A stretch of DNA of 64,000 nucleotides from Notolepis coatsorum (lineage: Eukaryota; Chordata; Actinopteri; Aulopiformes; Paralepididae). The first letter of the stretch is position 1, and the number at the start of each line of letters is the position of its first letter. The stretch lies in NCBI GenBank assembly GCA_963971535.1, contig OZ020594.1, forward strand, positions 116,843,127 to 116,907,126, written 5' to 3'. Shown here one piece after another: positions 43,518 through 55,447 of this stretch. The notes beneath the pieces were generated by a model. The model saw nothing but the letters and a program-made list of their open reading frames with translations. It was not told the origin of the DNA and ran no database searches. A program made the translations under genes and the position numbers.

Positions 43518-44677
43518 AATATGTTTTTTATCTCTTTTATCATAACTTGGCTTTTATTTCTCTTTATCATGAGTTGCTTTTAAGGGTTTGCGGATTTTCT
43601 TTTAACATTAGTTGAGTGTATGAGTTGTCAGGTTAGGTGTTTTTATACAAATTTTACAAATACCGCACAATACACAAACAATACAGAATCATACCCCACA
43701 TTAGCCCAAAATGACAATCCACATACCACATCAAGGTGCTCAGTCTATAGATATACGTTTATGGGGATGGATGTGCTCAGTCCTTTTTATTTACCAGGGT
43801 GAGTGATTGTGGATAGAAGCTGTAGGTGAACATTTTTATATCATAATCACACAACCAGATTACTTATTGTCGTCTCACTGTAGTCTCGACCCTCATTGTT
43901 GGTGCAGGCACCCTCACAGCCACATATTGAGGTGCAATGGACTCCAACTTTAAAGCATTTGCAGTGCCCCCTACATGACTTTTTGCAGCCGCAGTGGAGG
44001 AGAATGGTGCAGGCTTTACTGGCATCTGCAAGATGAGTCCAGTAAGGTTCCCAAGTCTTGGTCGTGGAGTCCTAGTACCAGCCCCATGTACTGAACTCTG
44101 GGATATTTAGCTGGACAGAGGTCGCCTGGTTCCAGTAAAAGGGATATGCCAACTTCGTGAACCCTTGCGAATGAGTCAGCCACTTGTTTCCATAATGTCG
44201 TGTATGTCGAGTGCTACAAGGTCATTATTTGGTAGAAATGGATTTCCGTGGGTCTCCATAACCTCTGAAGGATTTTACATCTTTCCTGAGCATGACCTGC
44301 AAGCTATTTGCCTCTTTGTGATGAGATGTTGACGATGATGTGCTGCTGTTATACACAGCTTCAAACTCTTACACCAACCTGGCACAGTCAGGCCCTGCAA
44401 GCATGAAGAGTGTGAGGGCTTCAGGGCTTTCATAGAGTCCAGCTGCTCCACCACAGGACTGCAGGATTTTGTTTGATTGCTCATGGGATTGATCTTTTGC
44501 AATCAAGCTGAACTTACGTTCTGACCGCTGCACTATGAAATTCCCCTGCATGAACTCTTCATAAATGGCAGGATTTTTTTCAGACAGCTCAAACATGTCT
44601 CGAACATGGACGAGTAACCAGCGAGCGTAGTTTGTGTGATCATCACGTGAAACCAAGCACAGAGCTCATCACACACT

Positions 44678-45141
44678 TTTATCCACTTTTTCTCCTCTTT
44701 TTCTATTTTTCTCCCATCCCAATTTCGCTGTGCCAATTCTCCCCTCCCCTGTCTTGAACATTGCTTGCATATGCCCCCCACTGGCCGGTTGTAGGGAGGA
44801 TAGAAGCCTTGAATCACGTGTCCCCTCCGATACACAAGGAGGCAGCCTGTCACATCTTTTCACCTGCCAGCACAGACTCTCATTGGCGAGGTGTAAGGTG
44901 TAGGAGGCTCACACTAGCCCCGCCATTTCCTGTCTCTGCTGTGCAGGCGTCCCCAACCGACCTGTAGGAGTCGCTGTCCACAACGTCCAGATTACCACCC
45001 ATCGACTTCCACCGCTAACTCTGCCAATTGAGTTAGTATGACGGCCGGCCCAAGCCGGAGGCAACGCCGACAGCCGGATTCGAACCCGGTGTCTCTTGCG
45101 TTGGTGACGAGTGCAATGTCCGCTGCGCCACCCAGCCGCCT
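44678..45141 (-). mobile_element. 464-bp tRNA-derived SINE with 16-bp TSD
   Basis: Reverse orientation. The head on the minus strand begins GGCGGCTGGGTGGCGCAGCG and contains the B box GGGTTCGAATCC; the body ends in a GAGAAAAAGTGGATAAAA tail at 44678. AGCTCATCACACACTT flanks both sides (44662-44677 and 45142-45157). It lies in the Val-Cys-Asp-Glu-Leu codons of the pseudogene. Confidence 0.9.
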
Positions 45142-45233
45142 AGCTCATCACACACTTGAATGTACAGCTTGAAGTGTCCTTCTCGGAGTGACCGAACAAA
45201 TCAAGAGAACAGTAACTCTAGCTCTAGCACCTA

Positions 45234-46513
45234 CGGGTGGCTGCAATTCTAAACTGGCCCTGGTAAATGTCCAAACCCCCACCCACCCAACCCCCTCCAA
45301 TGTACAGTTTCTTCCCCCTCAAATGTATATATTTTCTTTTATGATCGCTTTCTCTTAAACAGTACTGTATATTTGTATATCTTGTATGTGTATAAATGTC
45401 ATAATGAATTGAAAATGGGGGACCCTGATGTAAACAAGACGAAAGTCTTTCTCTGGTCTGCATCCCCTTAACCATTTGGTTGCCGAAAACGTAGAACTAC
45501 GTTTCTGTCGCCCGATCGTTGAGTGCCGGAAACGTAGATCTATGTTTTTCTCACGGTATTTCTTTTATTCGCTATTGCCATTCATAATTCAGCGGGGCAC
45601 CTTGTGCATACTGTTCTGAGTGTGTCTGAGCTGGCAGGCGGTCTTATACCACCCTCTAATGCCTTCGGCCATTATTGCACCCCGTTAGAAACGGGTTAGT
45701 TTCTTTTCCCTACCGAGCTGCGGCGTGGGGGCGGGTCCTAAACACTCCGGCAAAACACACGCTTGTAGGGATGGTTTGGACTACTGACCCCGCCCGCACG
45801 TTGAAGTGCAATGCCCAACAACGTCGGAGACAGGATCGCTGTGGATTACTGGAATGGCGATCAGATTATTGGATTCTTTTTTTTGCATTACATCAGAGAC
45901 CAGGTAAGGACACTATATATGAAAGCTTGCGTTGATCTGATATTTATTTCTACCGCGATTGAAGCTATCTGTGTTTTATGTGTATGGCTGTTTGCCGTTG
46001 GGTTGCAGGAGGGGGGGGGGGAGGGGTGGCACGCCGGTCTAAACCACATTGCATGCGTGCACGAGGAAGGATAATAATAATGATCTAGCGTTGATTTCAG
46101 GAAGATCAGATAATCAGGCGAAAAATTTCAACGTGTTTATTGAATTACACAAAAACGCTGTGTTCGCGTCTTTTCCCTGGAATTACTCAGAAGCAACCAA
46201 ACTATATTCATATTCAAAACGGTATAAACGGAAATGTACGGATGAAAAAATAATCTGTTTTTTCCACGTTGACCAGAAGCAACTCACTGAGACTTGACGG
46301 CGTTATTAGACCCATAGCTATACTATAAAATATAGGTTTAGCTCTACAAACTACAACTACGTTTACATGGGGTTAATGGACGGCAAGGAAGGGGTCACTT
46401 CCCGGAAGGGGCATGGCACTCAATGTGTTAACAATTGTTTGTATTGAGTGGTACTGTATTGTACCCATTCTGCAATCTGTTAATAAAGTTTTCAATCAAT
46501 CAATCAATCAGTT
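45234..46513 (+). mobile_element. (ATCA)n-tailed LINE 3'UTR copy, split by a TTAA element
   Basis: Bases 45234-45471 match the LINE 3'UTR from the end of ORF2 to TCTGCATCCCCTTAA, and 46432-46513 continue with CAATTG..TTGAG to the (ATCA)n tail. It was inserted in the opposite orientation to the pseudogene, between its 'QFKFME' and 'VLELE' codons. Confidence 0.88.
45472..46427. mobile_element. piggyBac-like TTAA element
   Basis: It starts CCATTTGGTTGCCG and ends GGCACTCAATGTG, with TTAA on each side (45468-45471 and 46428-46431). Uninterrupted LINE copies read CCCCTTAACAATTG here, so the empty site and single TTAA are directly visible. The interior matches 18936-19858 in reverse. The ORF at 45811-46074 reads 'VDYWNGDQIIGFFFLHYIRD' over the conserved core. 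Confidence 0.85.
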
Positions 46514-48144
46514 CCATGAACTTGAACTGTGGAAACTCCGCTGGAGATAGTTTGTCCCACATTTGGAATGTTTCAGATGGGCCAAGAACATCCACACAAT
46601 AAGCAGAGTATGCCTTCTGCTAGAGAATATGAAGGGACATGAGAGTGACTTGATGGACATAACGTGTGCGTTTGATATGGTGCTCAATGAGGGCAGACTG
46701 AGCTCGTCCTGTAGTCAAGACCTGTGCCTGGGTAAGGACGGTGGTCCAACCTGAATCGCGGAGCTTGCCCGCCATAAGGTGAGCTTTGTCTTTGATATGC
46801 AATGCTCCCATCTTTACGACCAACTTATCTTCACCAAGTGTCGCAGGATATTGCCATTGGAGCTGCTTGGCTATAGCATACAATGGTTGATCAGCACCAA
46901 GGACAGCAATCTGACCAGGATTCAGGAATGATGTGCCTTTCTGTGCTAGCTCCATTGCATGCTTCGTCATGGATGCAGATGCTGCTTTATCTGGGAATAA
47001 GGGGTACACTCCTATCTCTGCACGAGGTTTCACTGTGTCATCATTCATAAGCTGCGAGTTATAACCTGACCATGTAATAACATCATCTTCACCTAGTGTC
47101 TCCTGATCGAGAACTCTTTTCCCATGCATCAACCAACTCTCATCTTTCACTTTGGCTCCACGCACAAGATCATGCAATGGTTTCACAGGATCACTGCCAC
47201 TTCTGGGTGCCAATATATCTCCTTCATCGAGTTCCACTGGCTTAACAATTGTATATGAGTCTGGAAGTTTGGGTGTGGATGAATCTTCAATGTCAACTTT
47301 TATAGGAGGACGCTCAAGTCCTAGATGGTCATGAGAGATGATTTGTAGCACTCAGTGCAGTTCCATGGAACTCGTTCTGTGAGTAGTTCCCTTTGCTGTG
47401 CCCATCTAGATTGTCAACGTCATAGGTGGTGAAGACATCCTGACGAAGATTAGTAGGAAGAACAATGCCATCTTCATTGTGTCATATGCCAGCGACTGCT
47501 TCACCTCCATTACTTGTTTATATGACATTGACAACCCTTGTGCATGTGCTTCATCAACTTCCATTTTCTGGCGTCCATTGCCATGCAATTTGAGGCCACA
47601 ATAGAGCGGAAAGGGCATTTCTGTCCTTGCTGTGACGTATTGCGTCAGTCTTGCCGATGTGATGGGCGCTGCCATATGCATTGTACTTCTGACATTGGGT
47701 GATGAGCCTTGCTATTTTCGTTCTCGGTTTCAGGTTGGCATCTTCTGTATTAGCTGCACAGGGTTTGAGGAGTGCTGGACCCTGGAGGACGATATCATTG
47801 AACACTCGTAAGGGTTCTGCAACAGATGTTGTGAGACAGTTGGATGGGAAGGAGCCGTCAAATGTGTGGCCTGGTTGTAAGCAATACAAAACCAAGGCGG
47901 CCCTCATCAACAGAATCACCTCATCCTGATCAATCTGGTTGGAATTGTGACCTCTAGCTACTTTCTTAGCCACTTGTTCCTTATTTGCGATGTATGTGTC
48001 CCTCCCTTTCTGGTGTTCACTCCATTCAGGCAGATATTTGAGGAGCTGTTGCTTGAATGTTGTTGTGTTGGGTTCATAATCAAGACACGAATGCGAAATG
48101 GGTCAATATTGAAACAGAAACGTAAAAGTTAAGGTAAAACTCAT

Positions 48145-48520
48145 TTTCTGGGAACAGCCATCTTGGAAATATGCAAATTAGGGGTCCAGACACACCCAAT
48201 TATAAAAATAAGCATTCCAATGTGTTTCTAATGGCCAAGAAACATAATATAGACACCAAGTTTTTATTTGAAGCTCATTTGGTTCAAAAGTTTTAGCCGA
48301 AACCTTTTTTGGAGGGCGGCCATATTGATTTGGCCACCAGGGCGACCCTGGTGGTCGCTGGCTCGGGCGCCCTGGCTGAATCATTAGAACATACTCTGAG
48401 CTACATCTGGGCCAAATTTGGTGCTTTTGCACAAATTTGCACGAACTTAGCCTCATATAGCCCTATGGCCCCCAACTATAAGACATAGAATAAACATTTA
48501 CAATTTTCTTTTTTTTTAAT
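48145..48520. other. Unassigned spacer
   Basis: The sequence has no recognised element. A GC-rich pocket at about 48310-48375 with CCAGGGCG/CGCCCTGG self-complementarity is noted. Confidence 0.3.
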
Positions 48521-48657
48521 GGTTCATTTGCATGTTCTTGGTATCTGATTCTAGGGACATCTATGGATCTCAGGGAATGTATTCCCAGTGTCAGAAATAT
48601 TGTGTATGTTACTAGGCTTGAGTAAATTGTAATGAACCAAAGGAGAATATCAATTCA

Positions 48658-48689
<32 letters not shown>

Positions 48690-48760
48690 ATCTTTGACTG
48701 TGAATAACACCATGCTAAAATTGACCAGACCTGAAAAGTCTAAGCAAATGAATAAAGGGA
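48520..48760. mobile_element. MITE fragment related to 62493-62935
   Basis: Shares CATTTGCATGTTCTTGGTAT, the AGGGACATCTATGGA block, CCCAGTGTCAGAAAT and GTGAATAACACCATGCTAAA with the element at 62560-62750. A (TA)n run (48660-48682) interrupts it. Confidence 0.7.
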
Positions 48761-48789
48761 AGATGATTAAACAGAAGGTTTTGTAGATA

Positions 48790-49485
48790 CAGGACTGAAT
48801 TCTGCCATCGGGACACATGCAATTTGAAATATGATTATAGAATATCAGGCCTATGAATGACCTTATTATGGCCAAGTCGCACATCTATGGATCGGGCCAA
48901 ATCTCCCCTTTTCAATGGCAGAATTCAATCTGGATTTAGTATCACCAGGCATGATTCACAAGTACAGTTACTTTTTTATAATGTACATTTCTCCAAAGTT
49001 TTTCATCAGATTGCAACGCAGTTTTTTGCTAGACGTTCACAGAAAGGTAGAGAAACTAACTGTGTTCTGTATTATGGCAATAACGTTAAATCAGAAATCA
49101 GATGATTGACAGGGGCTGGGGTGAGCTGGGTAGGGTATTTTTTCAAAATTCAAAAGCTCATCAAAAGCCTTGGGTCTATTCCTTCAAAAGACTACACTCA
49201 CTTTTTGCTGCGCCACTTCCTCCCGTCAATATGCGCCGGTTTCCAACTCAATGCCCTGAGATTTCTATAATCATATATTTCACTAATAACAGTTACAATC
49301 ATTGGTAAACAAACGTAATGCTGAAAATATACACTTTGATTGCTGTTTTGACAGGGTTAGGGTCTTTACTCTTGGCTACATTTTAAAAGAATACGCAACA
49401 TTAATTCATACATTCTGTAGAGATGGATTTATGGCCTTATGTCATTTGCGGTCCAGTACCGGACCGCTCAGGCTTAAGAGGTTAA
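48790..49485. mobile_element. TTAA-family element B, second copy
   Basis: Homologous to 41612-42540 in inverted orientation: ACTGAATTCTGCCAT.., CTATGGATCGGGCCAAAT, TTTAGTATCACCAGG, and the end GTCCAGTACCGGACCG..CTTAAGAGGTTAA. It lacks the SINE present in the other copy. Confidence 0.65.
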
Positions 49486-49640
49486 CCCTGTGAGGCCCAA
49501 ATAAAAAAGACATTAGCAACATCAGAGGCCAGAGGGTGGGACCTATAAACACATGAAGGGTGCCATGACTGAAAAAAAGGTTGAGAAACGCTATATAGTG
49601 TGGCTCTTTGTGGTACCACAGTCATTTTTGTGGCTATTAA

Positions 49641-50212
49641 AGGAAAACTCTAACATTTTGGGAAATTAGCTTATTTAACATCTTCCCTGGAGTTAGACAA
49701 GAAGATACATACCTTTTTTGTCTCTCTGCATGCATTAGGCTTAGGGAACGCCCGCACCGTTAGTGTAGCTTAGCTTCATCACTGGAAGTGGGTCAGACCT
49801 TTACCCTGAAGTTCCCTACAGTCCCCTACAGTCACAAAATACACTCCAAATACAACTCCAAAACGTTCCTGTAAACATGTTGTGACCTGTGTATTTACCA
49901 CATGGAGAAATAAAAAATTATTGAATTCGACATTTACGTTTTCTAAGCAAATATACTCTGAACTATTTTTTGCCGAACCACTCCTCTCTGGGCGCTGTGA
50001 TTTCAGTGCTACTTTCTAACGTGACGCCGTGTTTGTTTACATTCTCATTTCATTCAAAGGATCCGAACAGATTGAAGTTTATGGATACCATGACGGTGCG
50101 GGCGTTCCCTAAGCCTAATGCATGCAGAGAGACAAAACATGTATGTATCTTCTTGTCTAACTCCAGGGAACATGTTAAATAAGCTAATTTCCCAAACTGT
50201 TGGAGTTTTCCT
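49641..50212. mobile_element. Kolobok-like element, 120-bp TIRs, TTAA TSD
   Basis: Left TIR 49641-49760 and right TIR 50094-50212 are reverse complements over about 120 bases with few mismatches, beginning AGGAAAACTC. TTAA lies at 49637-49640 and 50213-50216. The interior is non-coding. It is the most complete copy of a family also seen at 409-1520 and 63195-63370. Confidence 0.85.
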
Positions 50213-50216
50213 TTAA

Positions 50217-51090
50217 GTCTCTGACTGGTTGGCCACCCCTGCCCTAGAAGAACATGCAAATAGGCCTTGTAGAAGTGGAGCAATCTTCCATTTACTTAGG
50301 TATGTATTTTAGGCGGATTTTCAGAAAATAGGGCTTAACAGGTTAAGAACACAGTGTAGTCCAGAGTCATCTACAGTTCTAGACTTAAACCACTTTGTTT
50401 CGATTCAGGTGCCTGCGATCGATGAGACGATATGTGACTCGACATGACCAAACCCGATTTGATCCGGTGAGAAACAAGTGCCAGAAAAGGAACAATTGTC
50501 TTGCTCTTCAGAAAATCGAAAAAATCGAAATCTGTTTTTTTTTTACATCTTTGAAATGTCAATAATGTGTTCTCTTATTTGCCCTTATTTGCTAACTTAA
50601 ATACAACTTGTAAATGAGGTAATTATTGTTATATAGTTCGACAGTATTGTCTCTCAATACTGTGGAAAAACTACAGGCGAGGGCATTTACGGTGTGGGTC
50701 TGTCAGCTTAACAGGTACTTAAGAGGTGTTGAAACACACACAGCCAAACGCTCTCCTTTCTTAGCAGGGAGAAGAACAATGTTTATACACTTTATCTTAA
50801 TGTTATAAGTTATAGCAACGCAACAAACGCAGTGTCCTGTCCATATAAAAAAGATTAAAAAAAAACGTGAGTCCGCGCGGGTGTATTGTCATTAAATTAA
50901 ACAACATTAAAACACATTTAGAATGTCACGAATTTGATGAGCGAACGAATTTCATTCGAGTGAATTTATTGCAACCTAATGGTATAAGAAGTAAATTCAT
51001 TCAATAGGGAAACTCAAAGAAAATAACAAACAACTTATTATCATTATAGGACGCGTTGGTTGTTGTTGTAGACGAACGCGCGCTGGCAAT
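50217..51090. other. Unassigned stretch with a MITE end at 50245-50345
   Basis: Bases 50245-50340 are the reverse complement of the left end of the MITE at 62493. The rest has no supported gene; open frames of 60-63 codons lack similarity. Confidence 0.4.
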
Positions 51091-51091
51091 T

Positions 51092-51170
51092 CATTTGATG
51101 ACAAGACAAACGTCTTTCTGGGTCTGCATCCCCTTAACAATTGTGTGTATTGAGCTGTACTGTATTATTG
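51092..51170 (+). mobile_element. (ATCA)n-tailed LINE 3'UTR fragment
   Basis: GACAAGACAAACGTCTTTCT through TTGTGTGTATTGAGCTGTAC matches the LINE 3'UTR at 6430-6490. It is only about 80 bp long. Confidence 0.7.
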
Positions 51171-51494
51171 CAACTTGGCTTGAATCCGCAGCAATAAGCC
51201 AGATAAACAAAATTGTATTAACGCGCCTCGTTAAATCCTCCGCTGTTTCCTCTCTCTCAGTGCTCCACTGTCCGGCTGGCTGCTCTGCCTGTCTGTCTGG
51301 CTACTCTGATCCAATCACATTCAGCGTCTCTCCCCCCCCACCCACAGTCTGCGAATCAGAGCAGAGTAGGGCGGGTTTTCACGGAATGGAAACAGTCTCT
51401 TTGCTTGTGAAGAGTGGCAGAAACGCAGCTACGAAACAAAAGTTATTTTGATGCAGCCTTTCCTTGCTGGTGTTTGTGAGGTTTAGTGAGTTAA

Positions 51495-52112
51495 CAGAAG
51501 GTTAACCTTTCACTACCACACTACAGAAGGTTAACCCTTTCACTGCCACACTACAGAAGGTTAACCCTTTCACTGCCACACTACAGAAGGTTAACCTTTC
51601 ACTACCACACTACAGAAGGTTAACCCTTTCACTGCCACACTACAGAAGGTTAACTTGATTGATTGATTGAAAACTTTATTAACAGATTGCAGAATGGGTA
51701 CAATACAGTACAGCTCAATACACACAATTGTTAAGGGGATGCAGACCAGAGAAAGACTTTCATCTTGTTTACATCAGGATCCCCCATTTTCAATTCATCA
51801 TAGAAAATAATGTTATGAATGCCCGAAAACATTTGTGATGTCACAGTATGTCATAATCAAACATTCTAGAACATTTGTGTATCTATTCAACAATTCTCTC
51901 ACAGCTACAGAAGGTTAACCCTTTCACTGCCACACTACAGAAGGTTAACCTTTAAATCTAAACATCTAAATGCTTATTGATGTAGCCTTTCCTTCAGCCA
52001 ATACCTTGACCCCCAACATTACATGGCTTATGTGAGGCTTCCAACAAACCTTTCACTACCACACTACAGACGGTTAACCCTTTCACTACCACACTACAGA
52101 AGGTTAACCTTT
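51495..52112. repeat. ~30-bp minisatellite split by a LINE
   Basis: Units of CTACAGAAGGTTAACCCTTT plus CACTGCCACA recur from 51495 to 51655, at 51903-51955 and at 52048-52112. Between the first two blocks lies a reverse LINE end, so the array existed before that insertion. Confidence 0.9.
51655..51810 (-). mobile_element. (ATCA)n-tailed LINE 3' end, reverse
   Basis: TTGATTGATTGATTGAAAAC then the complement of the LINE 3'UTR to CCCCCATTTTCAATTCATC. The related but more diverged sequence may extend to about 51900 where the minisatellite resumes. Confidence 0.85.
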
Positions 52113-52815
52113 CCTTATAATACATTTACATTTAGTCATTTAGCTTTTAGACTTACAAGGCAAATACTTCAACTGCCACAACAACTTGCCACAAGACAGA
52201 GTCATTGCCATAACAAAAGAGCCTGATGCAAGGTGTTAATGTCCCCAGAGAGAGGGGGGCCATGGAATACAATGCATTCTGGGTAGGGTTGTAGTTGATT
52301 AAATCACAGGTGTGAACCTCTCCACAAGTTCGAAGACCATTCATCTCTGAATGCGTTTACTGATATCTCCATGATTCATAGGATGTAGCTTGAAAAATAT
52401 CCCACCAAAATGTTCAAGTGATGGCTTATTTTTAAGGTATGAATCTGTACTTTCACAATATGTAAAAGAAAAAAATTGGACCTTACCTCAACAAGTCCCG
52501 CGCCCCCATGCCCAGTCACATATTATATGCCCATTTAACACAATCAGTAACATTTAGATCAACTCAAAAAAGGCAACGGAAATATCATTTGATATTTATA
52601 TTTTTGAGCTCTTCCAGACATTTAAATGAGAAACAATCTATTGTTTTTAATACAAATAGACCTCCTGTTCACTGTAAAGTGCCACGTTTTGATATATTGA
52701 GCTTTAAACTTTAAGTAAAACATTTTGGAACTCACAACACGCAACCTAATTGTTTTATGTTGCATGATGATCATGAATACATTTATTATGATATAGTATG
52801 TTTTATTTAAAAAAT
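52113..52815. other. Unassigned stretch
   Basis: TACATTTACATTTAGTCATTTAGC near 52125 is a common teleost interspersed-repeat motif. No gene is supported. Confidence 0.3.
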
Positions 52816-52817
52816 TG

Positions 52818-53271
52818 TATCCACTTTTTCTCCTGTTTTTCTCCCATCCCAATTTAGTTATGCCAATTCCCCCCTCCCCTTCCTGGTCGTTGCTCGCATG
52901 TGCCCCCCACTGGTCGGTCTAGGCAGGGTTGATAGATACTATCGCATGTCCCCTCCGTATACATGCAGAGTCAGCCAGCCACTTCTTTTCACCTGCCAGC
53001 GCGGACTCTCATTGGTGAGGTGTAACGTGTGGGAGGCTCACACTACCCTCACCATCTCCCTTCCTCGCTGTGCAGGCGCCCTGACCGACCTGTAGGAGTC
53101 ACTGTTTACAACGTCCAGATTACCACCAACCGGCTTCCCTCCCGCTGACTCTGCCAATTGAGCCAGTATGACGGCCGGCCAAGCCGGAGGCAACGCTGAA
53201 AGCTGGATTCGATACCAGTGTCTCTCGTGTTGGTGACGAGCGCCTAGTCCACTGCGCCACCCAGCCGCCCT
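52818..53271 (-). mobile_element. tRNA-derived SINE, second copy of the 464-bp family
   Basis: Reverse orientation and about 85-90% similar by eye to 44678-45141, including CTGCGCCACCCAGCCGCC at the head and TATCCACTTTTTCTCCT at the tail. The B box is degraded (ATTCGATACC). A clear target duplication was not found. Confidence 0.85.
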
Positions 53272-53385
53272 ACGATATGTTTTCTGTAAATTGGATGAAA
53301 CATTTGTCTACAAAATGACCACATAATCCATGACTACTTTTTAATAATCCTGAGTGTAAACTAAATCATAATTAAAGTCTCTTAA

Positions 53386-55386
53386 CTCAATCAGCACCGT
53401 CCACGTATACATACGCGTTTGTCCGGCAATCGAATAACGCCAACCACATATATATACGTTATTGGATCGTTATTTATTTTATTAGTTATTTCCATTCATA
53501 AATCATCCAGGAAGGCTGTGTGACCATATGGAAGGACTCTGAGATCGCAAAAGTACAATACCGCAGCCTGGTGGTATGCGGCTGATGTTGCACTCCATTT
53601 AAGACTGTGTATCTCTCTCTGTGCATCGATGAAATTCATCCGGCCGGAGTTTTCTAGTAACGTGGATCAATATCTTCACCCGATCTCATTGAATAGTTTT
53701 CGGGATGGCCGATTCATTATGCTGTGGGGGGTTATGTCGTGGCCCAAATGGACATACAATCTAGCAGATGGCAATCAAATAATTGGAATATTCTTTTTGT
53801 AATCTCACCGGCCAGAGGTAAGAGCAATTTAACGTCAATTTCAGCTTGGTTATGTATTGTTTTCATAGCCATCGCCCTGATCAGCATATGCTGTTGTACT
53901 AACGAATGGCGTTATTGACAATCAATTAATCAGAAATTACCCCCCCCCCCCTTTCATGCATGGATGATGGAACATAATATACCGATCATATGCATTTGAA
54001 TTTTTTATTGTAGCGTGTATAGGGACGAAATGCCAATGGATTAAGTATAATATGCGTCGCGGCCTATTACTGGCCTCCCAGGAATTACCCTAAACCGCTC
54101 TAAAACCATACTTATATTCACCATGGTATAAAACAGGAATGTATGGATGGACAAAATATTCCTTTTTCACATCTTGAACGATAGATACTCAATGTCAAAT
54201 GGGCCATAGTATTGCATATATAGCGATAATATTTAAATAGTTATAGCCCTGCAAAGAAGGTGAGCGATTCCCATCGTTTACAGCGGTGGCGGTAGCAGGG
54301 TTTCCGTTAGAATTTTTTTTTGCAGGTCTGAGTGTCCGGTAGATTTCAATCTACCGGACAAATGGGATAAATTCCGGTCAGAGTTTATTGAGCTTAAAAA
54401 CAATTGATAGGACTATATAAAGAATGACATCATCAAGGCATTTATAATATTTTAACTTAAAACTAGGCTACTTTTGCGTATATACAGTCATTAATATATT
54501 CCAAATAAAATAAGTCCCTCGAGACTTCGTGCTGCTGCCGACTTGAGGTGTCGGTGGGCAGTCTGCCCGACCTTAATAAACAGCAGTCTGTTATAATCAC
54601 ATTTTTATGAGCTAACGAATTCCGTTATATTGGACATTTGTATTAATTATATCAAGCGAAGAACTGAGAAATTTGGCAGAGAGAGACGGCAACATTATCG
54701 TGGGTTTGCGTGATGTATATCTCCACCTCCCAACGACTGGTGCTGGTCATAATGTCCTGTGAAAATAATTCCCTCTAAACACAATTTGATTATTTGAATT
54801 GTATTAAAATAGGCTAAAATTAAATAGCCTATGCGATGAACGAAACAATAATTTGTTTCATCGTTGCTTCACCAAGCAGCCGGTCTAATAATGACATCCT
54901 GTTGTCAGCGCGAGCTGGCTGCTGATATATTTACGTGAAGCATGGAGCAGCAGTGTTTTTAGGTCCGGTCTGGAAACCGCTCAGCAGCGCCCCCACCCAA
55001 CAGCTGAATTGCCAATGGCTGAATTGGAGTACTGCACCCTGCCGGCCGGCAGATGGATGCTTCTCGCAAATATATCAGCAGCCAGCTCGCGCTGACAACA
55101 GGATGTCATTATTAGACTGGCTGCTTGGTGAAGCAACGATGAAACAAATGTAATGATTGTTTGTTTCGTTCATCGCATAGGCTATTTAATTTTAGCCTAT
55201 TTTAATACAATTCAAATAATCTAATTGTGTTTAGAGGGAATTATTTTCACCGGACATTATGACCGGAGAGATTAAATATGTCGGACTTCAACAGATTTTG
55301 CCGGTCAAATACCGGTAATTACCGGCTAACGGAAACGCTGGGCGGTAGCTACTACAGGATGAGGCTAATCCCCGGCGTCCAATGAG
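53386..55386. mobile_element. piggyBac-like TTAA element enclosing a hAT MITE
   Basis: Flanked by TTAA at 53382-53385 and 55387-55390. The left end reads CTCAATCAGCACC and the right end complement reads CTCATTGGACGCC. It shares a weaker version of the GGCAATCA..ATTGGAATATTC core with other TTAA elements. A hAT MITE (54308-55346) is inserted in it. Confidence 0.7.
54299..55347. mobile_element. hAT MITE with 190-bp internal palindrome
   Basis: It starts CAGGGTTTCCGTTAG and ends GCTAACGGAAACGCTG, with GGCGGTAG duplicated at both edges. Internally 54744-54932 and 55068-55264 are reverse complements around a spacer of about 135 bases, so the transcript or single strand would fold into a very long hairpin. 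Confidence 0.85.
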
Positions 55387-55447
55387 TTAATATGGCTAGG
55401 GCTCAACAGGTCAAGTGTCACCTTATGGATCAAATCTTATATCAAGC

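Larger units (their letters stand above)
43883..48092 (-). pseudogene. Decayed member of a large uncharacterised protein family
   Basis: Minus-strand pieces in order: about 48092-47560 ('FKQQLLKYLPEWSEHQKGRD' to 'LITQCQKYNA'), 47690-47400 ('HAQGLSMSYKQVMEV'), 47351-46515 ('DDVITWSGYNSQLMND', 'PLFPDKAASASMTKHAMELA', 'PGQIAVLGADQPLYAIAK', 'GRAQSALIEHHIKRTRYVHQ'), 45235-45158 ('FVRSLREGHFKLYIQVCDE'), 44661-44369 ('NYARWLLVHVRDM', 'EEFMQGNFIVQRS', 'DQSHEQSNKIL') and about 44040-43883, a cysteine-rich tail with CGCKKSCRGHCKC and CTSICGCEGAC. The same arrangement recurs in long unnamed predicted proteins of fish and cnidarians, from memory and without a search; I know no function. At least three frameshifts, a SINE and a LINE disrupt it. 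Confidence 0.7.

Noticed and set aside
44678-45141. Possible tRNA gene on the minus strand
   Set aside because: A tRNA-like head with a B box is present, but it continues into a 464-bp body with target duplications, so it is a SINE.
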